From positions 62,001 to 126,000 of the forward strand of contig JAGYXB010000515.1 of the NCBI GenBank assembly GCA_022495005.1: a DNA stretch of 64,000 bases, given 5' to 3'. Each line of letters starts with the position of its first letter. Position 1 is the first letter of the stretch. The notes under the pieces were generated by a model. That model was not told the DNA's origin and ran no database searches. It saw only the letters and a program-made list of their open reading frames with translations. The position numbers and the translations under genes were made by a program. Below are positions 36,268 through 48,410 of the stretch, in pieces. The DNA comes from Rhyacophila brunnea. Lineage: Eukaryota > Arthropoda > Insecta > Trichoptera > Rhyacophilidae.

Positions 36268-36702
36268 CGGGCATGGGGCAACTGGGCGCCAGGACAATTA
36301 GGCGCCGCACTGTGGAATGAAATAAATAGACGTTGGGTACGATTTTATACAGAAAGTAGAAGAGGGATTTTAATCAGTTTATATCTACTACTAAGTAGTT
36401 TTAATTCATTTTGCTCTTAACATCATATTTTTTATTGCGGATTGAGAATTATCATGCCTGAGGCTTTATAATAAAAAAGAATTCTCTTCTTGTTGGAACT
36501 TAAACATAAGCACAATTAAATCATTATGTACTTCCGTGTACATATTTAGATTCTCACGAAATATTAAATAATAATATAATAATTTAAACATATATAATAA
36601 TATTAAATATATATTTTAAAAGTAACGAATGTCTATTTATTTTCGAATTTCATTCAATTGCGTGGCACCCAGTTGTCCCGGTGCCGAATCGTCCTAGACC
36701 CG
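36268..36702. mobile_element. Inverted-repeat element with GGGCGCC termini and ATATAC duplication
   Basis: Left CGGGCATGGGGCAACTGGGC, followed by GCCAGGACAATTAGGCGCC; right end, complemented, CGGGTCTAGGACGATTCGGC then ACCGGGACAACTGGGTGCC. Further inside, AATGAAATAAATAGACGTT pairs with the complement of GAATGTCTATTTATTTTCG. A 6-bp flank, ATATAC, occurs on both sides (36262-36267 and 36703-36708). Each terminus contains two related GGACAA-TGGGCGCC units, so the ends are themselves repeated. 435 bp, noncoding, superfamily not assigned. Confidence 0.75.
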
Positions 36703-36708
36703 ATATAC

Positions 36709-39673
36709 CATAATAAATCGTCAGGTGTTCGAATTTAGAAGCTTGAGAATAACATTGTCGCTGTAGTGTGGTCAAAATTTCGTACCTACCTATTCGTCTT
36801 GGTGCGTAGCCTATTTGCTGCACAAAAGCGCCGATTCAACTTTGCAAGTGATAGTTATGAGTACAACCATCCCAAAAAGGGGGGTATTAAAGAGGGATGG
36901 AGGGAGGTCTGCCTACGAATTATGCAAATGAATCCGCGAATCGTTATTCGCGAAGGTAATACTTTTGCGTCCCTCCCGTTTGATTGGAATAGTTCAATTT
37001 AAGAGACTTGAGTTGCAAAAAAATACAAATGAATACTTAGTTAATAGTATTTACACGAGTTGCATGGTTAGTTTTAAAAAATAGTAAGTATTCGATTCAT
37101 TATATTATTCAAAGCATCGGTGAAGATAGTTGCTAGTAAGGTTTATAAATACATGTATCACTCGATGTTAAATATTGAGTTTTAAATTATCGATACATCG
37201 ATAGGCTAGTTCATAAAAATATTGTAGGTATTTCCAGTCTATATAATACTTTTACAATATTAAAATATTTTTCGTCCGAATTCCGAGTCCAAAAGTCCAA
37301 TTCGAAGTCCGAGTCATTTAATAGTGCCTCATTCATATATATATATTATAATACACCTTTCAATGTTGCCTTATTTTTAATAGATTTAAATTCTTCGATT
37401 TTCTCAAAATATTTAAAATTTGTAAATTAATCTATCGACATATTACTTGTACCTTTATATGAAAAATAATAACAGGACACCGTCAATTTTTGCAACAACA
37501 AAAACATATCCATAAAGGTTGAGCAAACTTACATAATACTTATGTATTATCCACTAAAGCAAACGTATAGTTGACCTACCTATACGAACCGCAAGTTGCC
37601 ACACAAACGCCGTACCTTGCGGTATATTTTAATAGAAATTGGGTTCCCAAAGTTTCATTTCGGCCTCCGTAAAAGACTGTGCACTACATGCAACAGCGGT
37701 GTGTGTGGACAGACAGTAAATCAGTATATTGATGATATTCGGCAAACTTCTGCGTTAACGACAAATAATAATAAGTAATGATTTTTATTGTAATCTAAAT
37801 ATATGTCGAAAAACAGGAATTAGCAGTTATATAAAAAGTGGAATTTAAATTCAAATTTAGACTTTTCATTCTAAGGAAGAGTTTACTAATAATTGTATTA
37901 TGTATAATATAGTAAGCTTCTTATATCAGTTTAGATTCCACTTCACAATTGTTGAAATCAAAATCACAACATTGTCATCTGTTACCTCAATGGGTAATAT
38001 GCTCTTAATAAGAGTGGGTACACCAATTTTGTTGTATTACTATTTTATCATCATGATATTTTAGCTCACCTTTGAGGAATCAAACTTATTCGCAACAAAG
38101 AAAATTTTCAATCCTTTACTTACCGCCCGAAAAGAAACAGAAGAAATATATGTTTTGTATTTTGTTTTCTATACTAAACAAGCGATTAACCATCGTAAAG
38201 TGATCTGACTTTATCATTTATGACTGCGATTCAATTAAATTGATTCGGGGGTAGTTCTTTTTGTAACAAAACTTAACTTTTTTTATGTCGAATTCAGAAT
38301 GTTAGTATATATTTTTGAGAACGAAAAAAGGTATTTGTATAATACTATAACCTGAAATAATTTAGTTAGGTAATTTTACCCTCGTATTGATGTATTAGGA
38401 ATGAAAACTAATGCATAATGGTCGAGATTTTATAAAATATAACACATATTAGTATCATCATATTTCTGTAAACACACATACGCTGTGTCGTTCTTCTTTC
38501 GACTGCTACGTGTTTGGTTAAGTGAAATCTAACCATACAAATTTATTCCTGCATAGTTTCAGGCCAAAAAATTAACTCTTTAGTCCAACTAAATCTTTAA
38601 ATCGTAAAAAATAGATGTGCTTTGTTATAATTGCCAAGTCTTTGTTATAATTAAATGAACTCAGCCTCTTCTACCTGATATATTTTCTGAAAAGTACCCA
38701 TAATAATGATCGTAGCTGTTTAAAACAGTATTTATTATAAATATGACTAAGGCTTTGACCCATACCTTAATTTAATATAAAACACTTATATTGTTTACTT
38801 ATAAAATTATTGTTTTAGTAATATTTTCTAAACAATGCTCTGCAATAATGGACCAGATTGGTCTGGCAATTAATATTTCATTATGTCAGCGATAAATTGG
38901 TCGATATCAAATACCCAATATGCAAGCGAAATTTGACAAATCAAACGTACGAATTAATAAGTATAGAAAACTTTTATACAAAAAAAGCTTTATTTTTAAA
39001 CCAATTATTACTTTCGATTGCCGGGTGAAACATTTCTTTTGATATATATTTTTTGTTTGACCAGTCAAATTATCTGATTAATAACGGGAATCCAATGATA
39101 TATTTTTATTTTAAATCACGCTTTGTTAGGATACCAATATTTTGTAAAACGATTATATGGCAGTTCAATATTATCTACGCGTACCTATATTTGTTTAGTA
39201 AATACGTCTTATTCAGTTTAATACTCTTGTTGCTTCTTTGATGGCAAAAAGCTTTTGAAAAAAGCAGAAGCACGCAGTGGTGGCATGCGAGCCTCGGGTA
39301 ATGAGGCAAACACCAATAATTTAGTCACGTGACGGTCTCGCACGCGACCTACGGTTTTTTCTCACTGCCTCCTAGCAAAAGGGACGGATATACTGCGACA
39401 AACAGAGAAAGCTGCGCAACTTGTCCATGGGATTACGTATTTTAACATGGTGTTTGTTTTGACACTTGTTGATTACTTATAAAAATAGGATTTGTATTAT
39501 TTGTTCGTTTGACCTATCATGATAAGATAGTATCATGCTCTCTAGCTATTGAAATGCTATTAGACATAAAATATCGAAAGTATTGTTTCAAATAAGACAA
39601 CAAGGGTAGGTCAGGTCATTATCATTTATTTATTTTACTTTTTTAATTTCTCATATTTATAAAAAGTTAAATA
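36709..39673. other. Intergenic DNA with two CpG-richer patches
   Basis: 36766-37005 is covered by a 78-codon frame starting at GTG, with GAAGGTAATACTTTTGCG and a tract AAAAAGGGGGGTATT; no domain. 39255-39430 holds CAGTGGTGGCATGCGAGCC, TAGTCACGTGACGG and CGCACGCGACC; an E-box-like CACGTG is present but no promoter can be defined. Between them the sequence is AT-rich. Confidence 0.5.
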
Positions 39674-39884
39674 CAATAGCGCGTGTACACGTGCATAGAT
39701 TTACTTGCACCATTAGAAGTTTAAACTATCGCGATAATAACTATTCGCACGTAAGTGCTGACTGTCTCTCCAATCTCATTCTTCAAGAGTAAGCGGGACA
39801 CGATGTTTTCATTTTATGGTACTATTTGACAGGTCGTGAAAATCGGTTAACCTCAAAATAAGTCTGCGCGGTTGTTCGACGTAA
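39674..39884. repeat. Dispersed repeat Z, copy 1
   Basis: AATAGCGC.TGTA.AC, CATAGATTT.CTTGCA, GTGCTGACTGT, TTCAAGAGTAAGCG and TACTATTTGA are shared, in order and orientation, with 56327-56515. This copy holds about 34 extra bases after TACTATTTGA (GGTCGTGAAAATCGGTTAACC) before both resume at AAGTCTGCGCGG. Noncoding, class unknown. Confidence 0.65.
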
Positions 39885-41600
39885 ATGGCGTTCTGCCTAC
39901 ATCGTAAAATAGCGCGTATTGTAAATTCCTGTTCACAACTGTATATCATTGTTATACTATCCTGCAAACGTGTCTGCTTAAATCCACTTAAATATGTCCA
40001 CATACAATATACCTAAAAAAATAAATACACCTATATTTTAATAAGGATGCACATTGCAAATTTGCGTTGACGCCTTTGTCAGTAACGCACATGAGTAGGA
40101 CTATATATTATTATGATATACCTAATAACAAACTGTTTTTTTTATTCAATGAATAATTCATAAGATTTAAGAACGTAACATTTTCTATTAAATATAATGT
40201 GCATTTTTAGTTCGTTTATGTTATTATTATTGTACATATGGCTATTTTAACACTAATCATGGTTTTATAGGTTTTCTCAAATCGATTCCAAACACCATCG
40301 AAATATTTCTTTATTCCCATCGATTCATCGACTTATAATGATCTAGTGACAATTTATTTTATATTTTAAAATTTTAATCTTTCTAAGGACGTGTAATGAA
40401 ACTATGAGATGAAAGTCAGTAACCCTCAAATGGCTGCGGGGTTGCAACGGACCCATAAAAACAACCAATTATTGTGTTGGAATATTGGCCCCATAAAACA
40501 GTTTGCAAAATCTTCTCCGTTCCATCGTTATAATATTATTATCTGCCAAACTTTTTGAGTTCCTGGAAAAAAAGTCCAGCTCCTAATATTCACGTATTTG
40601 ATATACCTAATTAAACTTCAAACTTCAAAATTAAACTTAAAGTCTCATATTATTTTTTTTGTTTAAATGCGCTGAAACGTATTTAATTTCACTAGGAAAA
40701 GGATATCGAGAATAATTATATTACATTTTTTTCTTAATTTATTTTTCTTAGAATGGGCCTTTAAGTAACGTATGACCTGTACATATATCTCTATTCAACG
40801 CCACTGAATTTCAGAAGCGTTTTTAATTTTATTAGGGTAAGAATATCGGGAATATTTTAAAACAATTCCTTAACTTATAATGACACATCAAAGTAATTCA
40901 ATCACGGATTTTTTTTTATTAACATATATATCTATATACCTTCATTAATGATGTACTTTCTTTACAATCAAAATGCATTGTTTCAATTTTTATTATATCG
41001 TAAGGACTTCATATAATATATACAATAAATACAAAAAACTTTCAGCAATCAACACATGAAAACTTTTTTGAAAAATTAATAAAATATCATGAAGTCAATT
41101 AGTGTGAGGGCAATTGGCAGTGACAGGGCGGTCAAAAATAATTCGGTAGCTTGGTTTTTGAGAATGCAAAAAAAGGATGGCAATTTATTACGGTATATTA
41201 TTATTTGATGGCGGCGTTTATATGCTTCGTTAAATTGCCATTCTTCTTTATACTGAAATTTTATTTTTATAATGTTTATACAATGTAAAAATCAAATATA
41301 AATAATTAAAAGATAAAAAAAAAACTTTTTATATACAACGTTTTTAAATTTTCTGTTAAATTATTATGCTCAATATGCTCAAACTTGTACTTGATATGAA
41401 GTAAATAAAAAACAAACAAATATAGAATTCTGAAGTGTCATATTGATTTCCATAGTAACGCACGTATATATTAATAATTTAGTGGCTTGGACCACCCTCT
41501 TAGCAACCAATAATAGTCTTTTACTTTTTACGGATTTCTCTGAAATAACTTTCCATACAAAACAGAATTAACTGAAAATGAATTCAATTCTGCTTAAAGA
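39885..41600. other. AT-rich intergenic DNA
   Basis: Nothing recognised; a GC-richer patch at 40420-40500 has no known signature. Confidence 0.6.
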
Positions 41601-41965
41601 TGGCTAAAAGTATTAAAAGAATACATTGGCATCGTGTTCAGATATATTCTAAAAGTTTCAAATATCTAGCTAGTCGGGAAGTTAGTTAAAAATCGATTGC
41701 AAGATTTGTATTGGACAAACAACCACCGGACAAACAAGAATACGAGCTAAGAAAAACGTGGTAAAAATACGCAATACAAACTGGGAAAGAAGAACGGTAG
41801 ATAAGTAAATTGGAAAACAATCATGTCGTAGATATATTATTCTGGTAGGTGCTCGTTTACATCAAGTCGTGATTATCAAATTATATAATAATGTCTAAAT
41901 AAATAAATCGATTGCAAGATTTGTATTGGACAAACAACCACCGGACAAACAAGAATACGAGCTAA
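41601..41965 (+). repeat. LINE-3'-UTR-like tail with a 61-bp exact direct repeat
   Basis: 41690-41750 and 41905-41965 are identical 61-base direct repeats (AAATCGATTGCAAGATTTGT through CAAACAAGAATACGAGCTAA), 215 bases apart. The sequence upstream of the first unit (CATCGTGTTCAGATATATTC, AAAGTTTCAAATATCTAGC) followed by a GGACAAACAACC motif resembles 3' untranslated tails of arthropod non-LTR elements, which often end with a GACAAAC repeat region. The element itself was not identified. Identity over 61 bases implies a recent duplication. Confidence 0.6.
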
Positions 41966-42057
41966 TACAAACATTGTAAAATATAAAACGGACATATCCT
42001 TCAGCATTATTTAAATTTAATATACCTAACCGAATTCGCAATAATTATATTAATTAA

Positions 42058-42357
42058 TACTATCGACTGAGGGTAGGTATTTGATGAAATTTGAATTTAA
42101 ATTCTAATTGATTTGAGTTTTGTACTATTCCATTTGTTTTGTTTTTATAGTTGATCATTTACTTTTGGAAATAAGTTTTTATATTTATATTTTATTGAAT
42201 TGCAATATATCTAAACAATAAATAGCTGTTTTCGTTGTCGGTGCGTGTTTGCCACTGAAGAGTGCGCCGATGATGCCTGGAGATGCCGAAAGACGAAACC
42301 AGGGTCGCAAAAGTTGATTCAAATGGAATAATACAAAACTCAAATCAATTAAAATAA
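42058..42357 (-). mobile_element. Hairpin element W, copy 3, with 12-bp target duplication
   Basis: 300 bp. Arms with TGATTTGAGTTTTGTACTATT (left, part) and AATAATACAAAACTCAAATCA (right, part) flank a loop that includes CCTGGAGATGCCGAAAGACG and GAAACCAGGGTCGC. The one-sided extension (TACTATCGACTGAGGGTAGG) is at the left. A perfect 12-bp direct repeat, TATATTAATTAA, flanks it (42046-42057, 42358-42369). The loop differs from copy 1 in the 70 bases before CTGGAGATG. Confidence 0.75.
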
Positions 42358-42369
42358 TATATTAATTAA

Positions 42370-44239
42370 GTGAACGGAAGATTCCGGTAACGAAACATTG
42401 TTTTTAATTTGAATATACTTAAAATGTTTTGTCTGTAATTTTCTGTGTCCGTAATAGTCAATGAGTCATTTATGAATGTTACTTCCACAAGTTAACACAT
42501 CTTTAACTATTATAAAAATATGAAAAAGCTACTGTTAGCATAAGAAATTAGGAGGTTAATTATAAACACATTAAAAAAGTATTATTCTACAGAATTAAAT
42601 TTTATATACTTAAAAAAAGTCAATGGATTATTTTAAATTCAATCACACAATAACTTTTCAAATAGTTTGTACAAAAGGAGGTAAACGACAAACATCTGTA
42701 GTTTTAAAAAAATAATATATTTTTACATCAACTCTTAAATATCATTTTTGCCAATAAAACAACATACGATAGTAAATACATACTAAGGGTTAATTAATAT
42801 TCTTCTTCGCAGTGCTACATTCCACGACAGAACTTTTCTCCACAGCAACTCTCAACCGCCTCCTGTCTATCGCACACTAATCTCCAGGTCTTAGGCCCTC
42901 TCATGCGGGTTCAATTTTCTTCCAGGCAGTCAACACACATATTTTTAAGTCTACTCTAAAAAATACCTAATATGATATAGTACGTTTTAAAACTTATTCA
43001 CTTATTAGATTTCAAAACGTACATAATATTGTTATTAATTCAGTTTATCTATTTAAATATTCATGTCATATCATGTCAGTTAATACCATATAAGTTTTAA
43101 TTTAACTTGAATAATAAATTATATTGACTTATAATTCTTTAAATCTGTTATTTTATCTATATCTACTATCAAATTGTATATAATTAAATTTAAAATTCTC
43201 GTTTAACGTAATTAGATAAATAGTGTGAAATGATAAATCAATTTTTATATATGAACCTATCATAAATAACATTTCTACTTATATAATATGAAGAGCAGTT
43301 ATTTCTTATAGTTTCTTTTGATGACACTATTCATACTAAGATTGACATGATTATGTATGATGCTGTTCATCGTGTGGATAACTATTTATTGGTAATAAGA
43401 CGGTAGGGGATGGCACATTAATTCTCAAAATTGTCAACGAATACACATTGTAACCTCTCACGTTTGCAAGCATGATTCAGTTTGTATACCTATTCTTTGT
43501 TATCAAGATTCGTGATAATATGCACGTTTATAAGAACCATCGCATTTAAACGTCCTTCTCTCGTGTGTATATTATATATATTTTTATGTCGTCAAAACTT
43601 CTGCTTACATATTATGAGCAAACATCACATTTAAATATATTTTTTTACGGCATGTGTCATTATGTGTTGTTAAGTGATAATACATTCTGCTTGTATGAGA
43701 ATAAACGTCGTATTTTAAATAGATTTTTATTGAAAATTAATGTGTAATATATTATTTTATTTTGACCATAGAGGTTTACGAACTCTTTCTTATAAATGCA
43801 TGAAGCAGGGTTGGGAATTGCCGACAATAGCCGACAACCGACAGCTAATCGCGATGCGATAAACAAGTGAAGGGTATCATGGAGGATTTATTATGCCGTA
43901 CTGGATCAAGTACTAACACATAATGTTATAATAATTTTTACTCAGTGAAAGAATGAAATATGGAACAACATCGTTGAGGTGTTAGGAACATATTTATCTA
44001 AAAGTTGATAAGAGACGCCATGAAGTAAAATATCAGCTATGCAATCTATTAAATCTAATGAAATATACTTACTTACTGGTAAAATTTTACGCCATCACCA
44101 AGCTTATTATTTGCATTGCTATCTTTTCTACACTTCAACACAGAACAGTTAATGACCATTATTTATTAAAAAATCTTGTGTCAGATGACCTTTCACGGCA
44201 AAGGTGTAATAATAATTAAACATCAAACTATACACATAT
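42370..44239. other. AT-rich intergenic DNA
   Basis: 42800-42940 is pyrimidine-rich and less AT-rich but shows no recognisable frame. Nothing else recognised. Confidence 0.6.
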
Positions 44240-44335
44240 TTAACTGCGGTAAATTACCATGGGGGTAGGCAGGCTATGCATTGCTTAAGGGCGGTAGACT
44301 ATAAAGGGCGGCAAAAAAGCGAACGATGCGAACAT
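44240..44335 (+). mobile_element. hAT-like family H fragment
   Basis: CCATGGGGGTAGGCAGG, GCTTAAGGGCGG and AAAGGGCGGCAAAA match the complement of the right end of the element at 44978-45553. The terminal CAGT and the opposite end are missing. Confidence 0.45.
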
Positions 44336-44709
44336 TTCGTCTGTCAGTACCGACATTTTAGTTGAAATAAATCTCAAATGGACCTCCAAACTTATCAGTG
44401 CCTCAGACCTTCACGTACCTGTTTGAGAGTTAGTTTTATAGAATGGCTATAATCCTCAGTAGGTTTATCTAAATAATTTTGTTCAAAATTTTCATTGCAG
44501 TTGTCAATTCAAGATAGTAAAATAGGTGCATACCAACCCAACCTAACCTAACAATCGTGTATACAATTTGAGACTAAAATGAAAGGGGGTGGTATTCTTA
44601 GTCTTTTTAAGGTCAGCACTTTGCCTAGAGACGTCACCGTTTCTCATTTCTGACAAAGTAGTGCTTACCAGAGTGTCGGCCTTTAGATTTTGACCAACTT
44701 TATGGCGGC
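44336..44709. other. Intergenic DNA
   Basis: A short CCTAACCTAACAATC tract at 44540 hints at the telomere motif but no foldback arms flank it. No gene. Confidence 0.5.
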
Positions 44710-44977
44710 GGTTGATCATCATCATCAGCCTGAATCTATCCACTGCTGGATGAAGGCCTCTTCAAGCTGCTTCCTCTTCTCTCGGTCCTGTGCGTTGCGT
44801 TGCCACATACTTCCGCAGAACTTTATCATTTCATCGATCCAGCGGCCTCTAGGTCTACCTTGGGCGCGTTTTGTACCTCGTGGATACCACTAGATGACTA
44901 AATTTGTCCAACGATTGTCTCTTCTTCGAGCTATGTGTTCAGCCCATCTCCATTTAAGGCTTTTAATGAACTCACGG
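44710..44977 (-). mobile_element. RTE-clade LINE C-terminus, interrupted by a hAT-like element
   Basis: Minus strand, read from 44973 to a TGA at 44724-44726: EFIKSLKWRWAEHIARRRDN, then WTNLVI, an in-frame TAG, WYPRGTKRAQGRPRGRW, IDEMIKFCGSMWQRNAQDRE, KQLEEAFIQQWIDSG and stop. This is the conserved end of RTE-type reverse transcriptase ORFs. The stop is followed by a TGATGATGATGATCA tail, the usual RTE simple 3' repeat. One internal stop plus 5' truncation make it inactive. Its upstream side abuts the element at 44978. Confidence 0.9.
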
Positions 44978-45553
44978 CAGTGACGTCCCTAGACAAAATG
45001 CCGCCCCTAGGCAGCGCCAAAATGCCATCCCAGTTTTAATCATCTTTCCATGACATATATACCACTAAATCTAATTTAAATACCATCTCTACTTCAATAA
45101 ACAATATTGCGGATCCACGGTTTTTAGATACATTTCAATATAGGTACACCTGACAACTTTCAAAACTCGCGAGTGACTGGCAAAAATATTTGGATAAATT
45201 AATTAGCTAACTATGTAGCTAGATACCTATAATTCTAATATAATTCTCAAATCTGCACGTGTCATTGCTGGTCATCAAGGATGTGACGTCCAAGGACAAC
45301 GGAAATAAACTAGACATCGCAAACCCGACAAAAAAATACAATCCTATTAAACATTCTTGTAAGTCAATGTTAATTAGGTAATAGGTACATTTTGTTTCCA
45401 AGCTGAATTTTTTAATGGAGAGATGTTTTCGTGATTACTTAGTTTAGGTACCTATTTCTTTATTACCTAATGATTCTTCTCGATTTTCCGCCCTTCGAGT
45501 AACTGCCGCCCCCAAGCGACGCTCAATCTGCTTACCCCCACGGGACGTAACTG
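44978..45553. mobile_element. hAT-like element, family H, 576 bp, inserted next to an RTE fragment
   Basis: Left CAGTGACGTCCCTAGACAAA; right GGGACGTAACTG, complement CAGTTACGTCCC. Flanking octamers ACTCACGG (44970-44977) and ACTCGCAG (45554-45561) match at six of eight positions, as for an aged 8-bp hAT duplication. Subterminal ATGCCGCCCCTAGGC and GGGGGCGGCAG words recur at both ends. No transposase frame. Three partial relatives occur at 19614, 19786 and 44240. Confidence 0.75.
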
Positions 45554-45561
45554 ACTCGCAG

Positions 45562-46141
45562 CGGTTGATAAAATATAATATTCTCTAAAAATTCTGTGAT
45601 ATTCTGGAGAATTTTGGTAAACTCTGACATACACGATGGTTTTACTTTCCTTCCTCGAAGACCAGTAGCCCAAAAGAATGACCGGTGAGTGATTTCGCTA
45701 TCGTGCCACTTTCTTCCACCCCATTAGGTTATTGATGGTCGTTTGACCGAATGCTAAGAGAGTTGCGTGAGGACACGCAGAGACTGCAGCGTGCACGCCG
45801 TGTAAATGGCAGTCAATAGGACGGTTTGCACTCATGCCGAACATGTGTTGACCCGTCTCTTCATATTAACATAGAGAATGAATGTAATGTATCCTTGTAT
45901 CGTCTTGTTCTCCTAATCTATCGCGGGGAAGCGAAACCGAAGATGGGTGCAATACACGGAATTAGTTACTAAAACACCCATTTTATATAAGTAATAAAAA
46001 ATATTTTAGTCGAACACAGTTTTATAATACATATATGTAACAATTATACCACTCAGCATTACAAGGGTGACACACTTTAATATGTATGTATATAATAAAT
46101 ATTTTTTTGATTTATTCTATATTTCCAATGAAAATATTTTT
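45562..46141. other. Intergenic DNA
   Basis: 45690-45960 is less AT-rich (GCAGCGTGCACGCCGTG; CTATCGCGGGGAAGCG) but no family was recognised. Possibly more LINE-derived sequence beyond the hAT-like insertion; not demonstrable by reading. Confidence 0.45.
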
Positions 46142-46340
46142 AAGTCGGTCATGGGGAAGCCAGGCGGGAACCGTGCTAATTGGCATAGCCAATTTTGACA
46201 AAATTCATGAATTAAGAATGAAAACCTAACCTAACATAACTTAACTTAACCTAACCTAAACTAATGCAACCTAACAAATAATCCAGTATATCGGCTATTT
46301 TCAAAATGTCATTGCCGCTGGCTTCCCATAAACGACTTGA
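46142..46340 (-). mobile_element. TTAGG-core foldback element, copy 2
   Basis: Minus-oriented relative of the 50.3-kb copy. Ends: AAGTCGGTCATGGGGAAGCC at the left and GGCTTCCCATAAACGACTT at the right (inverted). In between, CATGAATTAAGAATGAAAAC, then CCTAACCTAACATAACTTAA and further CCTAA units, then ATAATCCAGTATATCGGC and TTTTCAAAATG. Noncoding. Confidence 0.75.
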
Positions 46341-47889
46341 CCATTTTTTTTTCATTATTTGGAGGGGATGGCAATTTTTGGCTGGCACCCGGGCAGCTTT
46401 AAATGGATCTCAGAAAGCCCCCGAGCGTACAGGATGCAATTCTTAACCACGTGATCAGTGTTTCGAATTTCTCTGCACTCACACACAATAGAGGGACTTT
46501 TTTCAGTATATACCATGTTGGGTATATCCGTATGCTGATTAGGCCTACCATATATTTTCAAGGACACCTGGAAACTCAATAAAATTTCATAAACTTAAGC
46601 TGACAGATAATATAATATGGCAATACCTAGTAAAGACACAAAAGCTGATAATACTTTTCTCTCAAGTAATAATATATATAATAGTTTTCGTCGAAAATGA
46701 GTCATTTTAGCACACGTATTCCATAGAATCCGCGCAAACCTTTAATCTCGTCTTGTGGCATGATGTCACCAAGTAACAATACTTAATGACATATTGATAG
46801 ATAGGCAATTTATTTAATCCGTTAATAGGTGGTTCTTATCTTTAATTCTGCAATAAATCTTCCCGACAGTATTGACGGCCAACATGTCTTCTTACCATAT
46901 ATTTACCATCAATTATTTTGAAGGCGGACTTTACATATAGCGTGTCCCTTTATATATCGAATACGTCTTTGTTCTTCGGGAATCCAGTAGTTTAAACAAA
47001 TATATTTAATTGGGTAACATTTTGTAATTAAAGTATTGGATGCAGTTACACATACATTACGATGATTATTATAATATGAGTCGTTACGTTAATGACAAAT
47101 TCAAAGTATTTTTTTCCTTTTTTTTAATTATAACTTTGACAGCTTTGACTGTTATACTTATATACTTTGACTGTCTAAGACCAATATCGTATTGTCTTTT
47201 CTCTGAGTGAGGATGGGTTGTTCTAGCCCTTCCTCTAATCCTGTTAAAGAATTTTATGATTCTATCAAGCTCTTCCTCCTTCTCCGATAAAAAATCATAT
47301 TTCATTTCCTCAGCATTTTTAGAACTAGTTTAGTCACAGATCTATTCTGCATCGCTTAAATTTGGGTTATTATATGTAGCTACAATGTATTCCTATAAAT
47401 TGATTCTTTTAATCACAGTATAATATTTATTTATTAATGTTCTTTACAATGGAGTAGCTTAATTGTTAAAAAAATCAGAGGATTATTCATCCTAAATAAT
47501 ATATTTCAAAGTTAATATCGCAGCTGCAATAAACAAATAAAAAAGATAATGAGTTGTACATTTTTCAGGTGTAAATAATAAATTCGTGGAAATAAATTGA
47601 TAAGCGGACACTCTGTGTAATAAAATATGTGTACAAGATTGTCTCGGTCGAATAGAGTGAGGCTTCCTCACTTACGCAAAGAGATAATTCTGTTTTGCTG
47701 CCGCTTAATATCTCTGATAAAGAAAATTGTCTTTCAATGTTTCTTTAATGGTTATCGTTTATAAACAGGTGTTTTAAAGTTACAGCAGTTTACATTTCAT
47801 GGATCAGCTTTTAAAAATTGTCATTGCAGTTTGCGACATATTGGTTAATGCAAAATTCTGGTAAAAAATCTATTAATTTTTTTTCGTTT
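46341..47889. other. AT-rich intergenic DNA
   Basis: No gene supported. The 74-codon minus frame at 46355-46579 and the 73-codon minus frame at 47084-47305 (acidic/basic, KEEELDRIIKFFNRIRGRAR) have no family I recognise. Confidence 0.5.
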
Positions 47890-48189
47890 TTTTTCTTCAT
47901 GACTGAGGACACTTCAAAACTACTGGAGTTATTAGAATGGCGATTTCAATTAGAATCAGGCGAGAAGGTAATAGTGGCTTTTAAATGATTGTTTTGAAAC
48001 CACCGACGATAAAAAATATTTATATGATAAAACTATTTTTTTATATAAATTACTTTAAGACGTTTAAAAAACAAACTATAGCTTCATGTATATAGATACC
48101 TAGTAAAATTGTCGATGTGTCTTTTATCAGAATCAACACCATTAACTAAAAATATTAATAATTACTATTGAAGTGATGAGCATAATAAT

Positions 48190-48410
48190 ATTAGTGGTTT
48201 TTTGTGTATAAGTCCGTATATTATGTTTATATAAGTATCTGCTTTGGGTAATATTTTATTTTGGAAAATATGAATCTTTTTAAAGATTTTATTATAATTT
48301 AATAATTGTATGACTAGTCTGAGCTATTTCGAGGCCCCTTCTTAAATCTTGTGATGAATCTATTGCGTCACCTGCATCAAATAAAATCGCCATAGGTTCA
48401 TGGTTCATGG
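48190..48410 (+). repeat. Dispersed repeat Y, copy 3 (uninterrupted)
   Basis: ATTAGTGGTTTTTTGTG, CTGCTTTGGGTAAT and then, only about 50 bases later, ATTGTATGACTAGTCTGAGC, TTTCGAGGCCCC, ATTGCGTCACCTGCATC and AAATAAAATCGCC. It shows the arrangement before the RTE insertion seen in copy 1. Upstream limits unclear. Confidence 0.6.

Noticed and set aside
36766..37002. 78-codon frame with basic N-terminus
   Set aside because: Begins at GTG, no domain, lies just right of an inverted-repeat element.
39300..39345. CACGTG-containing promoter
   Set aside because: A single E-box-like word with no initiator, TATA or downstream frame is not sufficient.
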